From positions 1 through 34,899 of the forward strand of contig JAEORG010000264.1 in the NCBI GenBank assembly GCA_016841005.1: a stretch of DNA of 34,899 nucleotides, written 5' to 3'. The notes beneath the pieces were generated by a model, which saw nothing but the letters and a program-made list of their open reading frames with translations, had not been told where the DNA came from and searched no databases. Source of the DNA: Candidatus Thorarchaeota archaeon (GTDB taxonomy: Archaea > Asgardarchaeota > Thorarchaeia > Thorarchaeales > Thorarchaeaceae). The position numbers and the translations under genes were made by a program. Shown in pieces: positions 7,605 to 15,710 of the stretch (position 1 is the first letter of the stretch; each line of letters opens with the position of its first letter).

Positions 7605-8635
7605 TATTCAGCGGTAGGACCATTATCCTTCGGTCCCGATAAATGGTCTGGTTTTCTGTTATTATTCAGTCTTCTAGCTTGAATGACTTGAACAGCGAGG
7701 GCGCTTAGTGCGATTAACACTAATCCAATCCAGTCAAGTACTGTCGGTAGCTCTCCAAGGAAAAATATGGATAAAATCACAATCTGAGGAAGCATTGTTC
7801 CATTTATGAGGGTGATATCCACTGCTCTTAAGGTCTGCATTGCTCGATTCCACAATGTGAACGCAAAAGCAGTGTTTACAACACTAAGCCAAATGATATA
7901 GAGCCAAGAGAGTGGACTTATACTAACAGCTGTTTCAAAAACAAAGGCCGCTGCCAACATTACCACAGATCCAAACAGCATACTCAAGCTAGTAATCAAT
8001 AATGGCGTAAGTTCTTTCTTTTTGTTAATAGCTCTTCCAATGATTGATGAGAATGCATTTGCAATTACGCCTACTAAAACAACAATCACTCCTACAACCT
8101 GCAAAGCTCCTAAATCCAATGGATAGAAGTAGATTAACACTCCTGCTATACCAATTAGAATCCATCCAAATTGACCATAAGTCGGTATTTCCCGAAGAAT
8201 GGCGATTCCTAAGAGTAGGACCAGCAATGGTGTCATATTGAGAAGCAACGAAACAGAGATTGCTGGTAATAAGTCCAGACCTACAAACTGTGCTGCTTGT
8301 GTTATAGTAACGAAGACAAGTCCATAGCCCGTAAGAGATAGTAGTTGTCTTCGATTAACATGAGTAAGTTCATGACGAGAATCTCTTCTTACTATCACTA
8401 TCAGCATTAGCAGTGCCGCAGCAATTATGTATCTGAACCCTGCAAATGTAAGTGGAGGCATCTCTTCGAGACCGAATTTAATAATGACCCATGAAGAAGA
8501 CCATAATACTGTTACAAAAAGAGCAATCCCTACAGCACGGTAATGGTGATCTGTAGTTACGCTTCGAGAGGATGAAGTTGGGTGAGAGGTTTCTGAGTTC
8601 AAGATAAGATTCTCCAAGAAAATCGAAGGATTCAT
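7604..8635 (-). CDS. DMT superfamily (EamA) permease
   Basis: An integral membrane protein with about ten transmembrane helices arranged as two EamA repeats. The first repeat starts near residue 35 (VGIALFVTVLWSSSWVIIKF) and contains PPLTFAGFRY, typical of drug/metabolite transporters. The second begins near residue 180 and ends with FFLGELPTVLDWIGLVLIAL, the usual EamA closing motif. A polar N-terminal tail of about 34 residues precedes the first helix. The substrate cannot be predicted. It is the first gene of the operon with the geranylgeranyl reductase and is divergent, over about 40 bp, from the HTH-bat regulator. Confidence 0.9.
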   Translation of the reverse strand: MNPSIFLENLILNSETSHPTSSSRSVTTDHHYRAVGIALFVTVLWSSSWVIIKFGLEEMPPLTFAGFRYIIAAALLMLIVIVRRDSRHELTHVNRRQLLSLTGYGLVFVTITQAAQFVGLDLLPAISVSLLLNMTPLLVLLLGIAILREIPTYGQFGWILIGIAGVLIYFYPLDLGALQVVGVIVVLVGVIANAFSSIIGRAINKKKELTPLLITSLSMLFGSVVMLAAAFVFETAVSISPLSWLYIIWLSVVNTAFAFTLWNRAMQTLRAVDITLINGTMLPQIVILSIFFLGELPTVLDWIGLVLIALSALAVQVIQARRLNNNRKPDHLSGPKDNGPTAE

Positions 8636-8652
8636 CTGTCAATTAGCTTAGT

Positions 8653-8668
8653 CCCGTCATAGGACGGG
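8653..8668. promoter_or_regulatory. Inverted repeat in the short divergent spacer
   Basis: CCCGTC (8653-8658) and GACGGG (8663-8668) form a perfect 6-bp stem with a 4-base loop. They lie eight bases before the ATG of the HTH-bat gene and overlap the only Shine-Dalgarno-like sequence there. It could be a DNA operator serving both divergent genes or an RNA hairpin that masks the ribosome site. Confidence 0.4.
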
Positions 8669-8676
8669 TGTATATA

Positions 8677-9324
8677 ATGGTCGTACAGAGTCTTCTTGAA
8701 ATCAGTTCTGAACATTACTATTCATGCGAACTCACACGAAGAATTCCCGTACGTGTAAGTATTGTAGCAATCAATGGCGATACAGGTCTTGGGATTCTTG
8801 AACCGCTTGAGGGTGGCGAAGATAATCTTCTGAAGTATGTGCAAGAACTTAGTGCTTCACCAAACACTCGCAATGTAACTATAACACACCGTTCGCCGGA
8901 TGCTTATTGGACTCATGTCGTGCATTACACTGAAAGTCCCTCTATCTATGAAACAGTTCTTCAGAGCGGGTGTATGACCTTTCTACCAATAATAGTTGAA
9001 CGAGGAGTTCAGAAACATACTATCCTAGCACCAACACGAGAAGTACTTCGAGAGTTGCTACATTTGCTACGTAAACGATTTACTTCTGTACGTGTTCTTA
9101 GAATGCGCCCCTCTCCTGTTGGTCTTACACGCGAGATTCTGACGCCAAAACAAAAAGAAGCATTTGTTCTAGCGTATGATTCTGGATACTATACTATTCC
9201 AAGATCAATAACGCTCGAAAACCTTGCATCAAAGATTGGTATCAAGAGAGTTGCAATGCAGGAGAGGTTACGAAGAGCAGAGTTTCGCATCCTCTCCCAT
9301 TATAAAGAAGGTTATACATCCTAG
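8677..9324 (+). CDS. HTH-bat domain transcriptional regulator
   Basis: The C-terminal 55 residues match the archaeal HTH-bat (bacterio-opsin activator, HTH_10) type. LTPKQKEAFVLAYDSGYYTI leads into SITLENLASKIGIKRVAMQE and a final helix, RLRRAEFRIL. The N-terminal 150 residues are a sensor-like region of mixed alpha/beta character (RIPVRVSIVAINGD, HRSPDAYWTHVVHY) without a cofactor motif I can name. The ATG at 8677 is preceded by GGGTG; a GTG at 8668 is an alternative. It faces the DMT/geranylgeranyl reductase operon and is a candidate regulator of it. Its last four bases overlap the convergent flavin reductase gene. Confidence 0.85.
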   Translation: MVVQSLLEISSEHYYSCELTRRIPVRVSIVAINGDTGLGILEPLEGGEDNLLKYVQELSASPNTRNVTITHRSPDAYWTHVVHYTESPSIYETVLQSGCMTFLPIIVERGVQKHTILAPTREVLRELLHLLRKRFTSVRVLRMRPSPVGLTREILTPKQKEAFVLAYDSGYYTIPRSITLENLASKIGIKRVAMQERLRRAEFRILSHYKEGYTS

Positions 9325-10190
9325 TTGTTCTTCTCTTTATTCCTCTTATCTCTGACTTTATCCACGAATTCAGGAGTAATCACAGTGATTCCTTCTTCTT
9401 TTGCTGCATCAACGATTCCTGCGAATACTTTCTTCAGGAATATTCGAGGAACTTTCACAAGTTTTGCACATGCTTCTTCAGTCCAAGTATAGTCAGGATT
9501 GAATCTTTGTGCGCCATACATGACAGCATTGACATCGACATCCTTGCATGATGGCATTTGTACTTCATATGGTTTTGAGCTCTTTGTGAACCAAAATCCT
9601 ACGTTGTCTCTAAAGCCATAATCAATTGGTAATGGTGGAAATGATTTAGGGTTCACACCATCAACAATTGCAGTGTGATACTTTTTCTTGAGGAGTATTT
9701 TCTCGATTCTAAGAACAAAGCAATCTCCATTTTCCATTAATCTCGGTTCAATGGTTTCGTCCCATGTGCATTCATAAACTTGTACCGCTTCAGATACAAT
9801 ATCTGGATATTTGCCATTTGGATTACCATTGTTGCGATGAGATGGTTCAAGGGTGAATATGCTTTCTTTCATCTTTTCCTCTGTCTTTTCACCAGGAAAA
9901 CCAAGCATCACGCAGTTTTCCAAGAATTTTTTCTCATCAGGGATAAAGTTAATCGCACAAATTTTTGAGCGTCTGATATTTTCAGCTGTATTGCTGTTTC
10001 CTCGAGCAACTAACATCATTGCATGTTTGTTTTCTCCTACAATTATGTAGGGAAACACAAGTGAATATGGTCCTAAGTTGGTCTGTCCGGACTCTGAAAG
10101 AGTGCTAATCAGAACAACAGGCATGGGGTAGAATGAACTTGTTTGATAGAAGTTATCTAAGATTGTAATTGATTCGAACAGGTCTGCCAT
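9321..10190 (-). CDS. Flavin reductase-like FMN-binding protein with C-terminal PCP_red-like domain
   Basis: Residues of about 10-200 form a flavin reductase-like (DIM6/NTAB, flavoredoxin) split barrel: SFYPMPVVLISTLSESGQTN with the following LGPYSLVF, then MMLVARGNSNTAENIRRSK, the usual FMN phosphate-binding stretch. Residues 235-285 (YTWTEEACAKLVKVPRIFLK onward to VITPEFVDKVRDKR) resemble the small PCP_red domain found at the end of dark protochlorophyllide reductase subunit B and on assorted redox proteins. No chlorophyll-pathway gene is nearby, so the tail is probably a generic interaction or redox-partner module. The ATG is near a GAGGG with short spacing. Confidence 0.85.
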   Translation of the reverse strand: MADLFESITILDNFYQTSSFYPMPVVLISTLSESGQTNLGPYSLVFPYIIVGENKHAMMLVARGNSNTAENIRRSKICAINFIPDEKKFLENCVMLGFPGEKTEEKMKESIFTLEPSHRNNGNPNGKYPDIVSEAVQVYECTWDETIEPRLMENGDCFVLRIEKILLKKKYHTAIVDGVNPKSFPPLPIDYGFRDNVGFWFTKSSKPYEVQMPSCKDVDVNAVMYGAQRFNPDYTWTEEACAKLVKVPRIFLKKVFAGIVDAAKEEGITVITPEFVDKVRDKRNKEKNN

Positions 10191-10228
10191 GGCCCTCTAT
10201 TTTTGGAGTGACTAATAATTGATGTGCT

Positions 10229-10236
10229 GATATATT
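10229..10236 (-). promoter_or_regulatory. TATA box for the flavin reductase gene
   Basis: The minus strand reads AATATATC here, about 39 bases upstream of the ATG. A start 25 bases downstream would leave a leader of about 15 bases, which would contain the GAGGG ribosome site. Confidence 0.5.
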
Positions 10237-10282
10237 CCATCATCCTCTAATAGAACAATTACTCATCTGATATGAAGACTAA

Positions 10283-11050
10283 TTAGAATGCTAGCCAGCC
10301 ACCATCAACTGCGAGAGTATGACCCGTTATGTACCTTGCCTCATCGCTAGCAAGGAAACAGACTGCTCCTCGAATCCACTCATTTTCTGCAAACATTGGC
10401 AATGCAGTTCTTGGTTCAATCATCTTAGTTCGTATCTCATCATCATTAAACGCGTCTTTTGATTGGTCTGTTGGGAAGAATCCTGGGGCAATTGCATTTA
10501 CTCGTATGTTATACTGCCCAAGCTCAATTGCAAGCGCTTTAGTCATGGATACTATTCCGCCCTTCGCTGTATAATATCCAACCTCTGGGAACTTCGTTGC
10601 GCCAAAACCAAATGTAGATGAGATATTGATTATCGATCCACTTTTCTTGGGAATCATTATCTTTGCAGCCTCTCTTGATGCTAGAAAGGCAGAAGTAAGA
10701 TTCACATCGATAACTGTGTGCCAATCCTCCAAGGTCTGTTCTATCAACGGTTTGACAATATACATGCCAACATTATTGACCAAGATATCGATTGTACCAA
10801 ATTCTTGCACTGTATTTTCTATCATTCGAATGATATCATTCTCCTCTCTGACATCAGTTTGGAGAGGTATTGCTTTCACTCCATAATCATCTTCAATTTT
10901 ATCAGATATATTTTCCAAGAGTTTTATTCTTCGGGCAGCAATAACGACATTTGCTCCAGACTCAGCCAATCCATATGCAAATTGTTCTCCAAGACCTGCG
11001 GAGGCCCCAGTTATTACAGCTATTTTACCATGAAGGTTGTACTTCACCAT
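10283..11050 (-). CDS. Short-chain dehydrogenase/reductase (SDR)
   Basis: A classical SDR of about 255 residues, an NAD(P)-dependent alcohol/ketone oxidoreductase. It has the cofactor loop TGASAGLG near residue 13, a structural NNVG (usually NNAG) near 90, the catalytic serine in NISSTFGFG, the YTAKGG Tyr-Lys pair near 157, and APGFFPTDQS after the active site. ARYITGHTLAVDGGW closes the fold, as in FabG-like enzymes. I chose the ATG at 11050, which places the glycine loop at the usual distance; a TTG at 11080 extends it by ten residues without a ribosome site. It lies 88 bp downstream of transketolase on the same strand. The substrate is unknown. Confidence 0.9.
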   Translation of the reverse strand: MVKYNLHGKIAVITGASAGLGEQFAYGLAESGANVVIAARRIKLLENISDKIEDDYGVKAIPLQTDVREENDIIRMIENTVQEFGTIDILVNNVGMYIVKPLIEQTLEDWHTVIDVNLTSAFLASREAAKIMIPKKSGSIINISSTFGFGATKFPEVGYYTAKGGIVSMTKALAIELGQYNIRVNAIAPGFFPTDQSKDAFNDDEIRTKMIEPRTALPMFAENEWIRGAVCFLASDEARYITGHTLAVDGGWLAF

Positions 11051-11138
11051 AGAAACCAGCTCAACCACTATCTCGCCCAATAATCAGACACACATTCAGA
11101 TAAGGGTGATTGAATATCTTCTGAGTCTTATGTTATGC

Positions 11139-13148
11139 TCATTTTGGATTTAGTATATCTTTAGCCTTATTTACTACATTTTCAACTGTGAATCCAAATT
11201 TCTCGAAGACGACCACACTTGGTGCAGATGATCCAAATCGTTCAATGGAGATTGCATTACATTCAGGACCTATCCATTGTCCCCATCCCTGTTTAACGCC
11301 TGCCTCTACAACCAGCCGTGTCTTACAGCTTGGCGGTAAGACAGAATCTTGGTATTTTTTCGTCTGAGCTGCAAAGAGTTTCCAGCTTGGAAATGAAACA
11401 ACTCTTGCATTGATTCCCTCTTCAGCTAAGGTCTTTGCCGCATCAACGATTAGTGCCACTTCAGAACCCGATGCCATAAGGATTAGATCTGGATTTCCAT
11501 CTGAATAATCAATAAGCACATATGCACCACGAGAAACTCCATCTGCACTATTGAATTGGTTGCGGTCTAGGATTGGAATCTTCTGTCTTGTTAGGGTTAT
11601 TGCTGTAGGGCCATGTCTCCTGTTAATCGCAACCTTCCATGCTTCTACGACTTCGTTTGCATCTGCAGGTCTAATAACCACCAGATTTGGTATTGCTCGA
11701 AGCGCTGCTAGATGTTCAATTGGTTGGTGTGTAGGGCCATCTTCCCCAACTCCAATACTATCATGAGTGAACACCCAGATACTAGGATGTCCCGATAGAG
11801 CTGATAGTCTAATTGCTGGTCGCATATAGTCCGAAAACATGAAGAAAGTTCCTGAAAAAGGTATAATTCCACCATGAACTGCAAGGCCATTCACAATAGC
11901 TCCCATAGAATGTTCTCGGACACCAAAGTAGATGTTTCTTCCTTCTGGTGTATCTTTTTGAAATGACGCACTACTGTCAATCCATGTTTTATTAGAACCA
12001 GTAAGGTCTGCAGAACCCCCCATTAGTTCGGGCATTTTCTTTGCTAAGGCATTAATCGTCTTTCCAGAAGCCACCCTTGTCGCTAAATCGCCATCATGGA
12101 CGTCAAACGTGGGTAAATCAGAGTCCCAGTCTTCAGGTAGTCTACCAGATAGTCTTCTCTTAAGCTCAGTATAATTTTCAGGATACTGATTCCTGTATTC
12201 ATCAAAATTATGATTCCATTGATCCTCAAGTTGTTCTCCGCGCGTTATGGCTTCCCTGAAATGTTCAAGAACATCATCTGGAATCAGATATCGAGGTTCC
12301 AGAGGCCACCCCAAATTCTTCTTTGCACCATTCAGCTCTTCCTCCCCTGCAGGTTCTCCATGTGCCTTTGCAGTATCTTGTTTGTTCGGTAGGCCAAAAC
12401 CAATGTTAGTTCTGCACATTATTAGTGATGGTCTTGAATCCAACTTGGCTGTTGTAATCGCTTTATCAATCGCATCAACATCATTACCATCGACTTTTTG
12501 AACATGCCAGTGAAGTGCCTCATACTTTGCCTTTGTGTCCTCAGTAAAAGTAAGATTTGTACTTCCATCGATTGAGATTCTATTGTCGTCATATAGGAGG
12601 ATTAACTTACCTAATCCAAGGTGTCCAGCAAGCGAAGAGGCTTCCGATGCAATACCTTCCATTAAGTCTCCATCAGTAACAATAGCATATGTGTAATGAT
12701 TAACAACCTCTCTGTCAGGTCGATTATATACTGCAGCAAGGTGTTTTTCTGCAATGGCCAGACCAACACAGTTTCCCAGCCCCTGTCCTAAGGGTCCTGT
12801 AGTGACCTCAACTCCTGGGGTACAAAATGATTCAGGATGTCCCGGAGTCTTACTGTGCCATTGACGGAAATTCTTGATCTCCTCAATCGGGAGGTCGTAG
12901 CCAGTCAAATGTAGTAAAGAATAGAGGAGCATCGACCCATGGCCTCCAGATAATACAAACCTGTCTCTATCTGGCCATTCGGGATTACGTGGATTATATC
13001 TGAGATGTCTAGTCCACAATGTATATGCCATCGGTGCTGCACCCATAGGCATTCCAGGGTGTCCTGATTTTGCATCTTCAACTGCATCTGCGGAGAGAAA
13101 TCTTATGGTATTGATTGCTCTTTCTTGGAGTGAGGATTGGGGTGTCAT
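11139..13148 (-). CDS. tkt: Transketolase, full-length
   Basis: A one-piece transketolase of 669 residues. It transfers two-carbon ketol units between sugar phosphates in the non-oxidative pentose phosphate pathway, using thiamine diphosphate. Visible are [15 protein letters not shown] near 28, [14 protein letters not shown] near 117, the TPP/metal motif [20 protein letters not shown] near 158 ending in DDNRISIDG, the catalytic glutamate in [13 protein letters not shown] near 410, and [20 protein letters not shown]. Many archaea that have transketolase encode it as two half-length proteins; this single-chain form is the bacterial and eukaryotic arrangement. GGAGAGAT lies nine bases before the ATG. 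Confidence 0.96.
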   Translation of the reverse strand: MTPQSSLQERAINTIRFLSADAVEDAKSGHPGMPMGAAPMAYTLWTRHLRYNPRNPEWPDRDRFVLSGGHGSMLLYSLLHLTGYDLPIEEIKNFRQWHSKTPGHPESFCTPGVEVTTGPLGQGLGNCVGLAIAEKHLAAVYNRPDREVVNHYTYAIVTDGDLMEGIASEASSLAGHLGLGKLILLYDDNRISIDGSTNLTFTEDTKAKYEALHWHVQKVDGNDVDAIDKAITTAKLDSRPSLIMCRTNIGFGLPNKQDTAKAHGEPAGEEELNGAKKNLGWPLEPRYLIPDDVLEHFREAITRGEQLEDQWNHNFDEYRNQYPENYTELKRRLSGRLPEDWDSDLPTFDVHDGDLATRVASGKTINALAKKMPELMGGSADLTGSNKTWIDSSASFQKDTPEGRNIYFGVREHSMGAIVNGLAVHGGIIPFSGTFFMFSDYMRPAIRLSALSGHPSIWVFTHDSIGVGEDGPTHQPIEHLAALRAIPNLVVIRPADANEVVEAWKVAINRRHGPTAITLTRQKIPILDRNQFNSADGVSRGAYVLIDYSDGNPDLILMASGSEVALIVDAAKTLAEEGINARVVSFPSWKLFAAQTKKYQDSVLPPSCKTRLVVEAGVKQGWGQWIGPECNAISIERFGSSAPSVVVFEKFGFTVENVVNKAKDILNPK

Positions 13149-13329
13149 TAGGTTTCTATCTCTCCGAGGAACTTCGACAGGGCATAATCGAATTTTATCA
13201 ATTTGGGCTGACCAATCCAGACCCTTCCCCTTTTTGGTTGTTACGCTTTGAACTCCACTTATTAGTTTAGCCTAACGTAAAAAAGATTCAAATTATTAAA
13301 AACAGTGATTGGAATCGAAAAAGAGCGAA

Positions 13330-13354
13330 TGGAGGTAGAAAATTCCTACCTCCA
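13330..13354 (-). terminator. Hairpin terminator after the surface-protein gene
   Basis: TGGAGGTAG and CTACCTCCA form a perfect 9-bp stem around a 7-base loop, eight bases beyond the stop of the minus-strand gene. Further along the minus strand lies a CTTTTT run. The position and structure fit a transcription terminator. Confidence 0.6.
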
Positions 13355-13361
13355 CATGATT

Positions 13362-14309
13362 CTACTTCCTTAACTTCCACAGAACGAGAACTACAACTAG
13401 TACAACTATAGCTCCTCCAGCTATGAGAAGCAGGGGGTCGTATGAGATTGCATCAGAGGAAGTAATTCCTATCACAGGGTCGTACACGAGAGTTTCGTTT
13501 CCGAAATTCTCGAATGCAAGATAGACATTTTCTCCTGCTTCCATACCAGTGCCCTCGCCATAGCTAGCTCTCACCTGTAAGGTATTCTGTGCAGCAAGTG
13601 CTGTTTCTTCGTATTGCATGTATCCATTAGAAAATTCAAACTGAGTTCCGGTGTGCTGGAAACCAGAAGGAGTATCATCTCCTGGTTCCTGTTGACCATG
13701 AGCGCTCTCTGTGATGGTGAATTGCATCACAAGAATCGAATCGTCATAGGTCCACTTCCATCCATCAATGATGACATCGAACTTGAATTCACCAGGACTC
13801 GTCATATCAAGATGAACACGGATTTCGATATAGACTTCGAACTCATCCAAATCAGGAATGTTCCCATATTGACCTGCAGTTTCTCCACCGCGAGGGTCAA
13901 AGTTTGATGTAGTTGTGAAGTTAAAGTGAATAGCAGTAGTATTCTCTCCATCAGTTTCAATATCAAATCCACTAAAGTCCCAGTCAATAGTTGGGAGTGC
14001 AAAGGGAGCTCCTATCATATTGTCAGTACCAAGATCGAACACACCATTTCCGTTTGTGTCATTTGCTTCGAACATCTTTGGAAACATTACGTGGTAATCT
14101 ACCGTTGGATTATTCGGATCCCACCAATGAAAGTGTGGAGCTTGACTGACACCAGTAATTCGAATATCAATATCTTCAGTTGTCAATGTAACAATTCCAG
14201 CTGAATGCTGATATTGTACGCCATTGCCTTGGGCTGCAACCAAAGGTACAGCCAAGCCAAGTAGTAAAACTGCGAATGTTGCAATCAGATAATTTCTGTT
14301 GGCGTTCAT
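13362..14309 (-). CDS. Secreted, membrane-anchored surface protein
   Basis: About 315 residues. The N-terminus is a signal peptide (basic start, LIATFAVLLLGLAVPLVAAQ) and the C-terminus a single transmembrane anchor (LLLIAGGAIVVLVVVLVLWK) with a short basic tail, so the body is outside the cell. The body is beta-rich and acidic, with several N-glycosylation sequons (NTT, NFT, NET) and an EF-hand/dockerin-like calcium loop, DTNGNGVFD, near residue 85. I do not recognise the domain. I chose the start with GGTGAT upstream; the open frame continues 31 codons further but would run through the TATA box. Confidence 0.8.
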   Translation of the reverse strand: MNANRNYLIATFAVLLLGLAVPLVAAQGNGVQYQHSAGIVTLTTEDIDIRITGVSQAPHFHWWDPNNPTVDYHVMFPKMFEANDTNGNGVFDLGTDNMIGAPFALPTIDWDFSGFDIETDGENTTAIHFNFTTTSNFDPRGGETAGQYGNIPDLDEFEVYIEIRVHLDMTSPGEFKFDVIIDGWKWTYDDSILVMQFTITESAHGQQEPGDDTPSGFQHTGTQFEFSNGYMQYEETALAAQNTLQVRASYGEGTGMEAGENVYLAFENFGNETLVYDPVIGITSSDAISYDPLLLIAGGAIVVLVVVLVLWKLRK

Positions 14310-14338
14310 TTCATCACCAAGAGAAATCGAACAAGTAG

Positions 14339-14346
14339 TATATATA
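14339..14346 (-). promoter_or_regulatory. TATA box for the surface-protein gene
   Basis: A run of alternating T and A (TATATATA) sits 30 to 37 bases upstream of the chosen ATG. This predicts a leader of only a few bases and rules out the longer upstream start. Confidence 0.65.
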
Positions 14347-14447
14347 ATGACCATTAGAAAGAATGTGAATATTCGCAAAACTTTCAGTTCTATGAAGCCC
14401 ATTTTCAGTATTATACGCTTTATGAATGCTTAAAATCTATTACAGGG

Positions 14448-15302
14448 CTATTTCTCTTTTCTAGCCCAGAATACAACAAGGCCTGGAAATAGGTCTAATG
14501 CACCGCAATCTGGAAACACAGCCTCAAGAATGGTTCCGACATCATCTCCATCTGCCATACCTAGATCTGGAAACAACTGAATAGCAGTAACTCTTACAAA
14601 TTCTCCAAGATCGGGTTGATCTGGTTTATCAAAGAATACGAAAGGAGCCAATATCCTGAGTATGCCCTCCTTCACAAGCACTCTCTTGAATTCTGTCATT
14701 GCATTGTGCAGTTGACGACGGTCAGGGATTCCGCTAAGCCATATTTGTGAGTACCTCTCATTAGGCGCTGGAATATCAGAAATTTCACCTTTGAGAACTC
14801 TATGTTTGATTCCCATAGTTGTAAGAATAGTCGAGTCCCCAAGAATATCAAGCCCACTTGACCCGTTGTTATTTTGTGTAAGGTGTTCAATTGTACTGAG
14901 GTCAAACTCTCTAACTCTTGGTACAGCTGCAAAAAGAACTCTCCCATTTGGCGCTTTTAGTTCAGCCTCCATCAACTGGTGCATACTTCCTGTGATTGAA
15001 TGTCTATATGCATCATAAAAATGCATTATGACTTCGATAGAGTCTTTCAGCATCTCTCTCAGTCGATTCTCGCCGCGAGCTCCAAGTCTGTATACTCTTC
15101 TATCCGGCCCATGAGGTCCCGGTTGTACTATGCTCTCAACAAGACCTTCTGCCTCCATCGCATGTAACCAACGATAGAGAGTTGTCAACCTAAGATTTGA
15201 AACGTGTTCATTAAGAGAACGGAGGATATCGTATCCATGACATGGTCCAGTATCCAGTACTAATAGAATCCTGTTGCGTATCCATTCTCTACTGTTTTTC
15301 AA
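14448..15302 (-). CDS. PadR-type winged helix fused to a methyltransferase-like domain
   Basis: Residues 8-85 are a PadR-like winged helix: ILLVLDTGPCHGYDILRSLN, then LTTLYRWLHAMEAEGLVESI and the wing GPDRRVYRLGARGENRLRE. Residues 115-284 resemble a class I methyltransferase that has drifted. GRVLFAAVPRVREFDLSTIE stands where the SAM glycine-rich motif should be but lacks it. The later IWLSGIPDRRQLHNAMTEFK with RVLVKEGILRILAPF matches the motif IV to VI region of ubiE-type enzymes. The second domain may therefore bind a ligand rather than catalyse. A possible minus-strand TATA (AAAATAA) lies about 35 bases upstream of the ATG. Confidence 0.8.
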   Translation of the reverse strand: MKNSREWIRNRILLVLDTGPCHGYDILRSLNEHVSNLRLTTLYRWLHAMEAEGLVESIVQPGPHGPDRRVYRLGARGENRLREMLKDSIEVIMHFYDAYRHSITGSMHQLMEAELKAPNGRVLFAAVPRVREFDLSTIEHLTQNNNGSSGLDILGDSTILTTMGIKHRVLKGEISDIPAPNERYSQIWLSGIPDRRQLHNAMTEFKRVLVKEGILRILAPFVFFDKPDQPDLGEFVRVTAIQLFPDLGMADGDDVGTILEAVFPDCGALDLFPGLVVFWARKEK

Positions 15303-15710
15303 TCGACAGTGGTCTCCACAAATATTCGCGTTATTTTATGCTAAAAGCAGTAGGTTCTGCGTAATGCTCTACTCCGTTTCTATATACACTCTCACGCATA
15401 GCTATTTGTGGACTGGTGCTTAATAGTGACTGATTCTTCTACTATCTAGGTTGGGGATTACGATAACTCCCCTCCTCTCTATCTCTTTTGTTGGAGGTAG
15501 GATACCCCCCTGCCTCCAATTCCGATTATCCTGTTGAGTCTAAGTACTATATGTAATTGTCCTCCTAAAGAGCTACTCTCTATTTCTATAACCAATCTCA
15601 CTGTTAGTGAGCTGTGCATTGTCTCTTATCTTACGTTCTGACTCTATATCGCCTAATTCCGACGCGAACTTTGTTCGTCTTTTCGACTCGGAGATGGAGA
15701 CAGAAGAGAA
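15303..15710. other. Hairpin-rich 408-bp intergenic region
   Basis: No convincing coding frame. Rightward TATA-like sites are CTATATAC (15380-15387), CTATATG (15547-15553) and CTATATC (15644-15650). Inverted repeats are GGGGA/TCCCC around 15453-15472, the strong stem at 15491-15519, CTCACT/AGTGAG (15597-15602 and 15606-15611), and CGAAC/GTTCG followed by TCTTTT near 15664-15682. The region may be a long structured leader of the solute-binding protein gene, or it may hide a small RNA with its own promoter and terminator. Confidence 0.5.
15491..15519. other. Strong 11-bp hairpin, possible terminator or leader element
   Basis: TTGGAGGTAGG and CCTGCCTCCAA pair over 11 bp with one G-T wobble around a 7-base loop. 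It resembles the hairpins after the surface-protein gene and after the gene ending at 23365, but no T-run follows on either strand and no known gene ends nearby. Confidence 0.5.

Noticed and set aside
10718..11083. 121-residue frame on the plus strand, antisense to the SDR gene
   Set aside because: It lies wholly within a gene with intact SDR motifs, and its translation is rich in Ile, Asn and Cys without domain character.
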